Origin: AWTP1-13 sp963840445
Lineage (GTDB): Bacteria; Pseudomonadota; Alphaproteobacteria; Rhizobiales; Hyphomicrobiaceae
Direction: 5' to 3'
DNA length: 64,000 bases
Assembly: GCA_963840445.1 (NCBI GenBank)
Contig: CAWIZC010000024.1
Coordinates: 248,001-312,000, forward strand
Both the position numbers and the translations under genes were made by a program. Below are positions 1 to 7,956 of the stretch, one piece after another; position 1 is the first letter of the stretch, and every line of letters starts with the position of its first letter. The notes under the pieces were generated by a model, which made no database searches, was not told the origin of the DNA, and saw nothing but the letters and a program-made list of their open reading frames with translations.

Positions 1-1371
1 TGACGGTGGTGCGCCGCTCCTCGTCCATGATGCCGATCTTGATGGTGTTGCGGGCCAGGCCGAGCGCATCCTCGACGCGATCGAACAGCTCGCTGGCGAA
101 GGCGACCTCCTCCGGCCCGTGCATCTTCGGCTTGACGATGTAGACCGAGCCGGCGCGGCTGTTCCTGACGCTGCCGGTGCCCTTGAGGTCGTGCAGCGCG
201 ATCAGCGCGGTGATCACGCATCGAGGATGCCTTCCGGCACCGGCTCGCCGTCGCGGTCGAGCACGCTCGTGTCCGTCATCAGGTGGCCGACGTTGCGCAC
301 CAGCATCAGGCTGCGGCCGGGCAGGGTGAGGCTGCCGCCGTCGGGCGTCGTGTAGACGCGGTCCGGATTGAGGCGGCGGGTCATCGTCGGCGCCGCCCTT
401 GCGGAAGGTGTCCGACAGCGTGCCGTTCATCAGGCCGAGCCAGTTGCGATAGACGCGCGACCTTGTCCTCGGCATCGACGGCGGCGACCGAATCTTCCAG
501 TCCACGATGGTGGTGACGGCGGCCTCGAGCACGACGTCGGCGACGCCGGCAATGTCGTTCTTGCCGATGTAGTGCCGGTGTCGATCAGGATCTCGATGTG
601 CAGGCCGTGGTGGCGCAGCAGGATGGCACGCGGCTCGGACGGATCGCCGCGATAGCCGACGAACTGCGCGGGATCGGCCAGCTCTATCAGCTTGGTCGCG
701 CTGGACAGGCCGATCAGCCGCGCGGCTTGGTCGAGCCAGGTGTCGGCAACGCTGTCGAAGCTGACGACCAGGCGGCCGTCCTGCACCGCGTAGCCCCGCA
801 CCTTGGCATGCGAGCCCTTGGCCAGCGGCGCAATCTCGTCCAGGAAGCGCTTGGTCCAGGCGAACACCTTGGCGCCGCGCACGGGATTGTAGCCGCCGCC
901 GCGGGTCGGCGCCGTCGTCCTCGGGCAGCACGTCGGTGCCGTAGAGCGCGTCGTACAGGCTGCCCCAGCGCGCATTGGCGGCGTTCAGCGCGTAGCGGGC
1001 GTTGGTGACCGGCACGACCAGCTGCGGCCCGGCGACGTGGGCGATCTCCGCATCGACATTGGCGGTGTCGACCGCGAAGTCCGGACCCTCCGGCACGAGA
1101 TAGCCGATCTCGGCGAGAAACGTCTTGTAGGCGGCCAGGTCGAACGGCTGGCCCTTGCGCGCCTTGTGCCAGGCGTCGATCTTGCCCTGCATCTCGTCGC
1201 GCACCTTGAGCAGCGCACGGTTCTTCGGCGCCAGGTCATGGACGATGCGCTCGAGGCGCGTCCAGAAGGCCGTGCTCGGGGACGCCGGTGCCCGGCAGCG
1301 ACTTCGCGGTTGACGAAGTCGTAGAGAACCTTGGCGACGCTCAGGCCGCCGACCAGCACGCGCTCTGTCAT
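1..1371 (-). pseudogene. glcB: Malate synthase G, multiply frameshifted and cut by the window edge
   Basis: Malate synthase G condenses glyoxylate and acetyl-CoA to malate (glyoxylate bypass). The ATG at 1371 opens with MTERVLVGGLSVAKVLYDF, the typical GlcB N-terminus. Family sequence then continues across other frames: GGGYNPVRGAKVF near 880-910, the HHGLHIEILIDTG segment near 570-610, and NTIKIGIMDEERRTT at the left edge, close to the catalytic region. At least five single-base frame changes (about 1290, 910, 570, 495 and further left) interrupt it, yet the coding content between them looks undecayed. That pattern suits sequencing error in a poor-quality stretch as well as a true pseudogene. 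The start overlaps the stop of the CoA-transferase (ATGA), so the two are probably translationally coupled. The C-terminal third lies outside the window. Confidence 0.85.
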
Positions 1372-2609
1372 GGCTTGTCCGCTTGCATCGGCCGCGACGG
1401 CTGCCCAACTACGCCAGCCGCGATGAGGTCATCGATCTCGCGTGGGCTATAGCCGGCTTCGGCCAGGACGTCGCGGGAATGCTGTCCCAGCGTGGGCGCC
1501 CCGCTCACAACTCCTCCCGGCGTCGCCGAGAACTTCACCGGCAGGCCCAAGGTCTGCACCTTGCCGGCAACGGCATGCTCGACCATCGGCACCATGTCGC
1601 GCGCCCGCGCCTGGGGATGGGCGTGCATCTCCGTGACGGACAGGACCGGGCCCGCGGGCACGCCGGCCTTCTCCAGCAGGGTCAGCCATTGCGCCGTCGT
1701 CCGCTGCCGGAATTGCGGGGTCAGAAGGTCGACCAGCGCCGGGAGGTTGGCCATGCGGCCGGCGTTGTCGGCAAAGCGCTTGTCGCCGGCGATGTCCGGT
1801 GCATCGAGCGCGGTCAGGAAGGCGAGCCAGGTCTTCTGGTTGGAAGCGCCGAGCGTGATCCAGCCGTCGCTGGTCTCGAACGCCTGGTAGGGCGCGCTCA
1901 GGGGATGGGCCGACCCCAGCGGTCCCGGCGAAACACCCGTCGCCAAGGCGATGGCCGACTGCCAGTAGGTCTGGGTGATGCCGGCCTCGAACAGGGAGGT
2001 GTCGACGCGCTGGCCCTGTCCGGTCTTGAGCTTGTGCGCGTAGGCGGCGGCCACGCCCATGGCGGCGATCAGGCCCGCCGTGATGTCGGTGATCGGCGGT
2101 CCGCACTTGACGGGCGGCCGTCCGGGACCCTCGCCGGTGATGGACATGATGCCCGACATGCCCTGCGCGACCAGATCGAAGCCGCCCTGGTCGGCGAACG
2201 GGCCGGTGCGGCCGAAGCCCGAAATCTCGCAGTAGATCAATCCGGGATTGAGCTTGGCGAGGACGTCGTAGCCGACGCCCAGCTTCTCCATGGTGCCCTT
2301 GCGGTAGTTCTCGATCAGAGCGTCGGCACGGCGCGCGAGGCGCTTCAGGACCTCCTGGCCCTGGGGTCGCTTCAGGTCGACGGCGAGGCCCCGCTTGTTG
2401 CGGTTCATCATCATGAAAGCGGCGGACTCGCCGGCGATGGCGGGCGTGCGCAGCTGGCGGCTGGTGTCGCCGCCGTCGATGTTCTCGACCTTGATCACGT
2501 CGGCGCCCATGTCGGCCAGCATCAGGCCGCACACCGGCCCGGCCATCACGTGGGAAAGGTCGAGCACGCGCATGCCGACGAGCGGGCCTTGATGACGAGG
2601 TGCTGACAT
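1368..2609 (-). CDS. CaiB/BaiF family CoA-transferase
   Basis: A 413-residue family III CoA-transferase, which moves CoA between carboxylic acids. The N-terminal GMRVLDLSHVMAGPVCG, the ADVIKVE strand and the NRNKRGLAVDLK segment are family hallmarks. The GPPITDITAGL segment carries the Asp at the position of the acyl-forming catalytic aspartate of formyl-CoA transferase. Length is normal for the family. It lies between a 3-hydroxyisobutyryl-CoA hydrolase gene (22-bp gap) and malate synthase (4-bp overlap), so the three probably form an operon for short-chain acid or CoA-ester breakdown. The substrate cannot be read from sequence. Confidence 0.93.
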   Translation of the reverse strand: MSAPRHQGPLVGMRVLDLSHVMAGPVCGLMLADMGADVIKVENIDGGDTSRQLRTPAIAGESAAFMMMNRNKRGLAVDLKRPQGQEVLKRLARRADALIENYRKGTMEKLGVGYDVLAKLNPGLIYCEISGFGRTGPFADQGGFDLVAQGMSGIMSITGEGPGRPPVKCGPPITDITAGLIAAMGVAAAYAHKLKTGQGQRVDTSLFEAGITQTYWQSAIALATGVSPGPLGSAHPLSAPYQAFETSDGWITLGASNQKTWLAFLTALDAPDIAGDKRFADNAGRMANLPALVDLLTPQFRQRTTAQWLTLLEKAGVPAGPVLSVTEMHAHPQARARDMVPMVEHAVAGKVQTLGLPVKFSATPGGVVSGAPTLGQHSRDVLAEAGYSPREIDDLIAAGVVGQPSRPMQADKP

Positions 2610-2631
2610 GGTCTCGCTCCCGAGCCTCGCT

Positions 2632-3738
2632 CTATGTCCAAAGCCTCGACGGCCCCGGCGCCGTCAGCCCCAGCTCTTCGCCGGCTGGCAGCGGAGCGAA
2701 GAACGCCTCCACCATCGCAGGGGTTACATCCTCCAGCCTCGCCGGATTCCACTTGGGCGCCCTGTCCTTGTCGACCAGTAGCGCCCGCACGCCTTCCGGG
2801 AATTCGCCGTGCTCGTAGAGCCGCACCGTGAGCCGGTATTCCATGTTGAGGCACTCTTCCAGCGACACAAGCTGACGCGCGCGCCTGAGTGCCGCAAGCG
2901 TCAGCTTGAGGGCCAGCGGCGACTTGCTACGAAGCTCGGCCAACGTCTGCGACGCCCACTCCCCGGGCATGCTCTCGAGCCTGGCGATGATTTCCTCCAC
3001 TCGATCGAAGGCGAAGGTGGCGTCGATGGAGGGTGCCAGCGCGTACAGTGACGATCGCGGCGCCTCATCGATCGTCGCATTGTTGCGGACCATGCTGCCA
3101 TCCGGCTGTCCGTCGGCGATCATTTCGGCCAGTGCAGCCGGCATTCGCTGGGCGAGGATCAAGACGTTCGCGAAGCCAAGGTCCAACGCTTCCGTGCCGT
3201 TGAACTGCCGTCCGGTCAGCGCCAGGTAGGTGCCCGTCTCGCGTGCCATGCCGCGCCGAGCGGGCGCGTGCGACAGCAGCCAGGTGCCGCCGACGTCCGG
3301 AATGAGCCCGATACCAGTCTCCGGCATGGCGAGCCGCGAGCGCTCGGTGACGATGCGATGGTCGCCGTGCGCCGACAGTCCGATACCGCCGCCCATGACG
3401 ATGCCGTCCATCACCGCCACGTAGGGCTTCGGATAGCGGCCGATCAGCGCATTGAGGCGGTACTCCTCGCTCCAGAACGCCCGCGCGAGCCGCGAGCCCT
3501 CGGCTCGAGCGTCGTAAAGCGAGCGCACGTCGCCGCCGGCGCACAACCCGCGGTCGCCTGCTCCGTCGAGCAGCACGAACTCCACCTTGGGATCGTCGCG
3601 CCACTCCAGCAGCGCGTTCCAGATGCGGCCGACCATGGCATAGGTGAGGGCGTTGAGCGCCTTCGGCCGGTTCATGGTGATGCGCCCGGCCCGACCCTCG
3701 CGGCGGATCAAGACCTCGTCAGTTGCCGAATGTTGCAT
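2632..3738 (-). CDS. 3-hydroxyisobutyryl-CoA hydrolase / enoyl-CoA hydratase family
   Basis: Crotonase-fold protein of 368 residues. It starts ITMNRPKALNAL, has the oxyanion-hole segment GAGDRGLCAGGDVRSLY, and continues VMDGIVMGGGIGLSAHGDHRI. The long C-terminal part (LSLEECLNMEYRLT, HGEFPEGVRALLVDKD) distinguishes 3-hydroxyisobutyryl-CoA hydrolases of valine breakdown from ordinary enoyl-CoA hydratases. I chose the ATG at 3738 (MQHSATDEV) because the longer frame up to 3837 adds 33 residues outside the fold. The position next to a CoA-transferase and malate synthase fits branched-chain or short-chain acyl-CoA catabolism. Confidence 0.9.
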   Translation of the reverse strand: MQHSATDEVLIRREGRAGRITMNRPKALNALTYAMVGRIWNALLEWRDDPKVEFVLLDGAGDRGLCAGGDVRSLYDARAEGSRLARAFWSEEYRLNALIGRYPKPYVAVMDGIVMGGGIGLSAHGDHRIVTERSRLAMPETGIGLIPDVGGTWLLSHAPARRGMARETGTYLALTGRQFNGTEALDLGFANVLILAQRMPAALAEMIADGQPDGSMVRNNATIDEAPRSSLYALAPSIDATFAFDRVEEIIARLESMPGEWASQTLAELRSKSPLALKLTLAALRRARQLVSLEECLNMEYRLTVRLYEHGEFPEGVRALLVDKDRAPKWNPARLEDVTPAMVEAFFAPLPAGEELGLTAPGPSRLWT

Positions 3739-3837
3739 GCTCTGCCCTTGACTTTCCCTCGCGCTGTCGGGATTAGCCCTCCTGTGCGGCCCACGCAATC
3801 GCTTCAGGGCCACGGCAAAGAGCGCTAGACTTCGCAC

Positions 3838-4542
3838 ATGACCATTTGGCAGAGACTTTCAGGGTTTGCGACCTCGGTCGGAGAGGCGGGCGGCACGCTG
3901 CTTGGGGAACTTGCCCATTCGCTGGGCATCGGCTCGGAGCCCGCCGAGCCGCAGAAGCACATCGCGTTCACCATCGCAGTCATCGCGCTCAGCGCCAAGA
4001 TCGCCAAGGCCGACGGAGTCGTGGCCTGCGTCGAGGTGGAGGCGTTTCGGCGCGTGTTCAACTTCTCGCCGGAAGATACCCGCAACGTCGAGCGCGTCTA
4101 TGCCCTGGCCCAGCAGGATACTGCCGGCTACGAGGCTTACGCGGACCAGATTGCCGGCCTCCTCAAGGGGGACAGGAAACTGCTGCAGCACGTGCTGGAA
4201 GGCCTGACGTACGTGGCCACGGCCGACGGGATCCTGCATCCCAAGGAAGACGAGATCCTGCGCGACGTCGCCAGGCGGCTCGGCTTCTCCGACAGCGAGT
4301 ACCGCTTCTTTCGCGCCCGCTTCGTGACGGACCCATCAAGCCCCTACGACGTCCTGCGCCTGGGACCGGACGCCTCCAACGAGGAGATCAAGAGGCAATA
4401 CCGCAAGCTGGTGATCGACAACCATCCGGACAAGCTGATGGGGGCCGGCGTGCCCGCCGAGTTCCTCGACATCGCCAACCGCAAGCTGGCCGCCATCAAC
4501 GCGGCCTACGCCACCATTGCCAAGGAACGCGGGCTCAAATAG
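3838..4542 (+). CDS. TerB-like / J-domain co-chaperone (DjlA-type C-terminus)
   Basis: A 234-residue protein. Residues about 35-145 form a TerB-like helical domain (IALSAKIAKADGVVACVEVEAF and TYVATADGILHPKEDE show the paired acidic metal-binding motifs). Residues about 165-232 are a J domain with YDVLRLGPDASNEEIKRQYR and the HPD motif (NHPDKL) that stimulates DnaK ATPase. There is no N-terminal membrane helix like that of classical DjlA. The last residues, AKERGLK, lie on one copy of a 17-bp direct repeat. The other copy, 1300 bp downstream, encodes AKERGL followed by a TGA that overlaps the start of the amidase gene. The gene was therefore probably fused to the amidase operon before an insertion altered its 3' end. 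Confidence 0.88.
   Translation: MTIWQRLSGFATSVGEAGGTLLGELAHSLGIGSEPAEPQKHIAFTIAVIALSAKIAKADGVVACVEVEAFRRVFNFSPEDTRNVERVYALAQQDTAGYEAYADQIAGLLKGDRKLLQHVLEGLTYVATADGILHPKEDEILRDVARRLGFSDSEYRFFRARFVTDPSSPYDVLRLGPDASNEEIKRQYRKLVIDNHPDKLMGAGVPAEFLDIANRKLAAINAAYATIAKERGLK
4519..4535 (+). repeat. 17-bp direct repeat, left copy
   Basis: GCCAAGGAACGCGGGCT, inside the 3' end of the TerB/J-domain gene. An identical copy lies exactly 1300 bp downstream at 5819-5835. It bounds the left side of a lower-GC segment. This is consistent with a target-site or attachment-site duplication. Confidence 0.8.
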
Positions 4543-4590
4543 CAAGCGAATGATTTCAGTGGCTTACAGGCCGTCTGGCTCTTTTCTGGC

Positions 4591-4944
4591 TCACCCTCGG
4601 GGTGGGAACGGGTCGTTGAGATAGGTCCACTCAAGGCGCCATTTGTGGTCGGCACCTTGCACCTTCACCTGCGCCGGGAAACCCATTGAGCCGAGGTCAC
4701 GTGCTGCGACGGCCGCGTGTTCATATGCGGACTGCTGCGTGGGGAAGACCTTCGCGCCGCGCTCTTTGTGGAAGATGACGCGCCAGAAGCCGTGGTGGAG
4801 CACGACATAGAAGGTCATGCGCTCGGGGTAGGGATCGGCAAGCACCTGCGCGAGTGTCGGCTTGCTGTATTGTTCGAGGATCGAATTGGTGTCGGCCAGG
4901 CGGTTGTAGGCAGAGAGGCCGGGCTTTGCGGGGAGACGTGGCAT
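4591..4944 (-). CDS. Hypothetical protein, 117 residues
   Basis: Not recognised with confidence. The central part (VVLHHGFWRVIFHKERGAKVFPTQQSAYEHAAVAA, split here as VVLHHGFWRVIFHKERG then AKVFPTQQSAYEHA) has the layout of small DUF2188-like proteins: a strand with 'W-x-V', a spacer, then a helix that starts from a threonine- or alanine-rich 'AYEHAAVAARDLG' and a final strand (AQVKVQGADHKWRLEWTY). No signal peptide or membrane helix is present. It is encoded in the putative 1.3 kb insertion, in the same direction as the RNA methyltransferase upstream. The ATG at 4944 is the only good start. Confidence 0.6.
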   Translation of the reverse strand: MPRLPAKPGLSAYNRLADTNSILEQYSKPTLAQVLADPYPERMTFYVVLHHGFWRVIFHKERGAKVFPTQQSAYEHAAVAARDLGSMGFPAQVKVQGADHKWRLEWTYLNDPFPPRG

Positions 4945-5091
4945 GTGAGGGCTCCATCGGTTGGACGCTACTCACATGACTGGGGGACGCTTATTTTATA
5001 CCACGGGAATCTCTACAACTCAAGTAATAGCGTTAGTTGTTGCAGCAAGGTTTATAGGCGTTGCGGTTTTTTTAGTTTGGTGGGGCTTTTG

Positions 5092-5544
5092 CTATTTGCT
5101 CTTGGCGTGACGATCATAGAGCAGGATTGAGCCCGCTACCGCGACGTTGATGCACATTGGGGTGCTGATGGCCACCTTGCGGAAGCCGCGCATTTCGTCT
5201 TCCGGCACACCGTAGTCTTCCGCGCCGAGTACGTAGACGGCTGCTTCAGGATGATTGAACGAGCGGAGGTCAGTGGCGCCTTCGGTTTGTTCGACGAAGA
5301 CGAGGTCCGCTCCGGCTGGAATATGCGCTTTCATGTCGTCGATGTCGGCGTAGTGGTAGAGCGGGACGTGGCGCGGCGCTTTCGTGGTGTCGCTAGGCTG
5401 TTTTTTGTAACGGGCGCCAATTGTGAATATGAAGTCTGCGCCGAAGTTGTGTGCTGATCGCCATAAGGTGCCGATATTGTCGGCCGTTTTAGGATGATAA
5501 ATACCGATCCCGAAATATCCTCGCTGCATGATTATTCCGCTCAA
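5092..5544 (-). CDS. TrmH/SpoU-family RNA 2'-O-methyltransferase
   Basis: A compact SPOUT-fold methyltransferase of about 150 residues, the size of single-domain TrmL-like enzymes. Motif 1 is NIGTLWRSAHNFGADFIF (the Asn and Arg of N-x-G-x-x-x-R), motif 2 is YVLGAEDYGVPEDEM (G-x-E-x-x-G), and motif 3 is CINVAVAGSILLYDR (N-V-x-x-A), which form the trefoil-knot SAM site. The RNA target is unknown; a tRNA wobble or rRNA ribose is usual for the family. Starts at 5544 (ATG) or 5529 (ATG, MQRGYFG) are both possible; the second begins closer to the conserved core. It lies in the low-GC inserted segment and may be acquired DNA. Confidence 0.85.
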   Translation of the reverse strand: MSGIIMQRGYFGIGIYHPKTADNIGTLWRSAHNFGADFIFTIGARYKKQPSDTTKAPRHVPLYHYADIDDMKAHIPAGADLVFVEQTEGATDLRSFNHPEAAVYVLGAEDYGVPEDEMRGFRKVAISTPMCINVAVAGSILLYDRHAKSK

Positions 5545-5818
5545 ACCCGCCCCCGCTAGTGAGAAGGGACGGGCTGGAGCGCACTAGCTGATATGTCCTT
5601 ATGCTACCAAGCGGCAGATATTCTGCAAACGGATGATGTGGATAATTTCTCTGGCTCTTTCTGGCTCTTTTTTCGCGTTCATAGGCGGTGGGACAATTGG
5701 CAACATCAGGAGTAGCGCTTCTCGAGCGTTTTCAGTAGGTTGGGGCGGAAAAATGCAGACAAAGCTGGCATTTGTTGGCGGCGTTGAAATCATTGGAGGA
5801 ATTGGACAATTGGCTCTC

Positions 5819-5835
5819 GCCAAGGAACGCGGGCT
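5819..5835 (+). repeat. 17-bp direct repeat, right copy
   Basis: Identical to 4519-4535. In the reading frame of the TerB/J-domain gene it spells AKERGL followed at once by TGA (5837-5839). That TGA overlaps the TTG start of the amidase gene. This makes the right copy the likely original 3' end of the upstream gene. Confidence 0.8.
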
Positions 5836-6606
5836 TTGATCGCCAAGCCCGACAGCGCTCTGGTCGGCGCCTTGCACCCTTCGCCCAACTTCGAGCCGAG
5901 GCGAGGCGTTGGGCAGCCGGACATGCTGCTGCTGCACTACACCGGGCTGAAGAGCTGTGCCAAGGCGATCGACTGGCTGTCGCGGCCCGAGAGCAAGGTG
6001 TCGTGCCACTACGTGGTCGACGAGGCGGGCCACATCACGCAGATGGTGGCTGAGGATCAGCGTGCCTGGCACGCCGGGGTCGCCGCGTGGGCCGGCGAAA
6101 CCGACATCAATTCCGCGTCGGTCGGCATTGAGATCCACAACCCCGGCCACGAGCTCGGCTATCCCGAGTTTCCCGAGGCGCAGCTCGCCGCGCTGGAAGC
6201 CCTCTGCGCCGAGATCATGGCCCGGCATGGCATCCGTCCCGAACGCGTATTGGCCCATTCCGACGTGGCGCCGAAGCGCAAGAAGGACCCCGGCGAGAAA
6301 TTCCCATGGGCCCGGCTGGCGCGAAACGGCATCGGCCATTGGGTGACGCCGGAAGCGGTCAACCGGGCTGACCCCGGCATGGCCAGAGATGCCGCCGGAC
6401 CGCAGGTCAGCGATGTGCAAACCCTGCTGGCGAGCTACGGCTACGGCATCGAGGCGACCGGCGGTTTCGATCCGCTGACCGAGTTCGTGGTTACCGCCTT
6501 CCAGCGCCATTTCCGCCCCGAGCGCGTCGACGGCCGCATCGACCAGTCGACCATCACGACGCTGGAACGCCTGGCGGCGGCGCTGCCTGCGCGGCGTCCT
6601 TCATGA
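5836..6606 (+). CDS. N-acetylmuramoyl-L-alanine amidase (AmiD-like) with peptidoglycan-binding domain
   Basis: Amidase_2 zinc hydrolase that cuts the MurNAc-L-Ala bond of peptidoglycan or its fragments. Residues about 25-175 carry the Zn ligands: the His of MLLLHYTGLKSC, and the His and Asp of LAHSDVAPKRKKDPGEKFPW. VSCHYVVDEAGHITQMV and NSASVGIEIHNPG are also typical. Residues about 190-250 (VSDVQTLLASYGYG, FQRHFRPERVDGRID) form a PG_binding_1 domain. I see no signal peptide, so it may act in the cytoplasm in recycling, or the true start may differ. The TTG start at 5836 overlaps a TGA in the frame of the upstream gene. Its ATGA end overlaps the start of the EamA gene. Confidence 0.9.
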   Translation: MIAKPDSALVGALHPSPNFEPRRGVGQPDMLLLHYTGLKSCAKAIDWLSRPESKVSCHYVVDEAGHITQMVAEDQRAWHAGVAAWAGETDINSASVGIEIHNPGHELGYPEFPEAQLAALEALCAEIMARHGIRPERVLAHSDVAPKRKKDPGEKFPWARLARNGIGHWVTPEAVNRADPGMARDAAGPQVSDVQTLLASYGYGIEATGGFDPLTEFVVTAFQRHFRPERVDGRIDQSTITTLERLAAALPARRPS

Positions 6607-7526
6607 GTGTGGTCCGGGACGCAGACGCGCGGCTGGCCCAGCCGCTCGACCGTCTCGATCTGCGCGCCGTGCTGGTGCTGCTTGTCTGCTGCGCCTGCTG
6701 GGGCATCAACCAGTCGGCCATCAAGATCGCCAACGCCGGCATCTCGCCGACGCTGCAGGTGGGCCTGCGCTCGATCTGCGCCGGTGTGCTGGTATTGGCC
6801 TGGGCGCAGTTGCGCGGGGTACGATTGTTCGAGCGCGATGGCACGCTGTGGCCGGGCCTGCTGGCGGGCCTGATGTTTGCCGTCGAATTCATGGTGCTGT
6901 ATGTCGGGCTCGATCGCACCACCGCCTCGCGCGGCGTGGTGCTGCTCTATCTGTCGCCGTTCGTGGTGGCGCTGGGCGCGCACTACCTGATCCCCGGCGA
7001 TCGATTGACCCTCGTCAAAGTGGTTGGCCTGACAGCGGCGCTGGCAGGGCTGGCCGTAGCGGTCGGCGAAAGCTTCACCGAGCCCGGCCGGCCCACCCTA
7101 AGGGGCGACCTCTTGTGCCTGCTGGCTGCGGTGCTGTGGGGTGCGACCACCGTGCTGATCCGCAGTACCGCGCTGAAGTCGGCGTCGCCCGAGAAGACGC
7201 TGCTCTATCAGCTGTTCGTGTCGGGGCTGGTGCTGCCGCCGATATCGGTGGTGATGGGGGAGCCAGGTATCGGCGACCTGACGCCTGCCGTGCTGCTGGC
7301 CTTCGCCTACACGGCGGTGGTTGTCGCGTTCATCAGCTACATCGCCTGGTTCTGGTTGGTGCGGAACTATCCGCCGACCCGCGTGACCGCTTTCACCTTC
7401 CTGTCGCCGGTGTTCGGCGTCGTCGCCGGCAACCTCATGCTGGGTGAGGCCTTCACGGCGAGCCTGGCCGTGGCCCTGGTGCTGATCGCCTTCGGCATCT
7501 ACCTGGTGAACAGGCCAGGGCAATAG
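6603..7526 (+). CDS. EamA-family (DMT) transporter
   Basis: A 307-residue inner-membrane protein with about ten hydrophobic helices in two EamA repeats. The first is VLVLLVCCACWGINQSAIK; the second begins at GDLLCLLAAVLWGATTVLI. These proteins usually export metabolites or amino acids; no substrate can be assigned. The ATG overlaps the amidase stop codon (ATGA), so translation is probably coupled and the pair forms an operon. The end VNRPGQ is followed by about 70 bp of spacer before arsR. Confidence 0.9.
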   Translation: MSVVRDADARLAQPLDRLDLRAVLVLLVCCACWGINQSAIKIANAGISPTLQVGLRSICAGVLVLAWAQLRGVRLFERDGTLWPGLLAGLMFAVEFMVLYVGLDRTTASRGVVLLYLSPFVVALGAHYLIPGDRLTLVKVVGLTAALAGLAVAVGESFTEPGRPTLRGDLLCLLAAVLWGATTVLIRSTALKSASPEKTLLYQLFVSGLVLPPISVVMGEPGIGDLTPAVLLAFAYTAVVVAFISYIAWFWLVRNYPPTRVTAFTFLSPVFGVVAGNLMLGEAFTASLAVALVLIAFGIYLVNRPGQ

Positions 7527-7560
7527 CAACTCCTGCGGTGCGAAGGCCATCGAGCCGCAC

Positions 7561-7596
7561 TTGACGTTCGCTCATCATTTCGATATTCGTTGAAAT
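7561..7596 (+). promoter_or_regulatory. arsR promoter with candidate ArsR operator
   Basis: TTGACG at 7561-7566 and GATATT at 7582-7587 are spaced 15 bp apart and look like -35 and -10 boxes. An inverted repeat (ATTTC at 7577-7581, GAAAT at 7592-7596) overlaps the -10 box. The arsR ATG follows directly at 7597 with no Shine-Dalgarno, so the transcript may be leaderless. Autorepression by ArsR with release by arsenite is the known mode for the family. Confidence 0.5.
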
Positions 7597-7956
7597 ATGG
7601 ATAGATTGGACGCCGTCGCCGCGCTGAGCGCGCTCGCCCAGGAGAGCCGGCTCGAGGTTTACCGCCTGCTTGTGCAAGCGGGGCCGAAGGGCCTGGCGGC
7701 CGGCGAGGTTGCGAACTCGCTCGGCATCGCGCCCAACACGCTGTCGTTTCATTTCGACCGTCTCCGCCACGCCGGGCTGGTCAGTGTCGCGCGGCACGGC
7801 CGCTCGCTGATTTATGCGGCCCGCTACGAGACCATGAACAACCTGCTTGGCTATCTCACCGACAACTGCTGCGGTGGCCGTCCGGAGCTCTGTCAGCCCG
7901 CAGCCTGCACGCCGGCCAAACCGCAGCGCAAACGCAGGAAGGAGACCGTCAGATGA
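7597..7956 (+). CDS. arsR: ArsR-family arsenic-responsive repressor
   Basis: A 119-residue winged-helix repressor. Residues 1-95 hold the HTH (ALAQESRLEVYRLLVQAG, GEVANSLGIAPNTLSFHFD, RHAGLVSVARHGRSLIYAA). The likely metal site is C-terminal: NCCGGRPELC and QPAACTPAK, Cys-rich, as in the ArsR3-type regulators with a C-terminal Cys pair rather than the classical ELCVC motif in helix 3. It opens the arsenic operon and overlaps arsI by ATGA. A basic tail (KPQRKRRKE) ends the protein. Confidence 0.93.
   Translation: MDRLDAVAALSALAQESRLEVYRLLVQAGPKGLAAGEVANSLGIAPNTLSFHFDRLRHAGLVSVARHGRSLIYAARYETMNNLLGYLTDNCCGGRPELCQPAACTPAKPQRKRRKETVR

Larger units (their letters stand above)
4536..5835. mobile_element. 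Candidate 1.3 kb insertion bounded by 17-bp direct repeats
   Basis: This segment lies between exact 17-bp repeats and separates a TerB/J-domain gene from the amidase gene it probably once overlapped. Its base composition is visibly more AT-rich than both flanks, notably at 4980-5100 and 5400-5720, with T-runs. It carries two minus-strand genes, opposite to the interrupted operon: an unknown 117-residue protein and a SpoU-type RNA methyltransferase. Internal features near the ends include a 10-bp inverted pair (AATGATTTCA at 4549-4558 and TGAAATCATT at 5785-5794) and a near-repeated CTGGCTCTTT(T)CTGGCTC at about 4575 and 5651. I see no transposase or integrase gene, so mobility would have needed an enzyme in trans. 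Confidence 0.6.

Noticed and set aside
1383..2606. A 407-residue plus-strand frame
   Set aside because: Antisense to the CaiB-type CoA-transferase, which is certain by motif.
5633..5839. A 68-residue plus-strand frame ending AKERGL
   Set aside because: Its end is just the right direct repeat; the preceding part has no ribosome site or family content.
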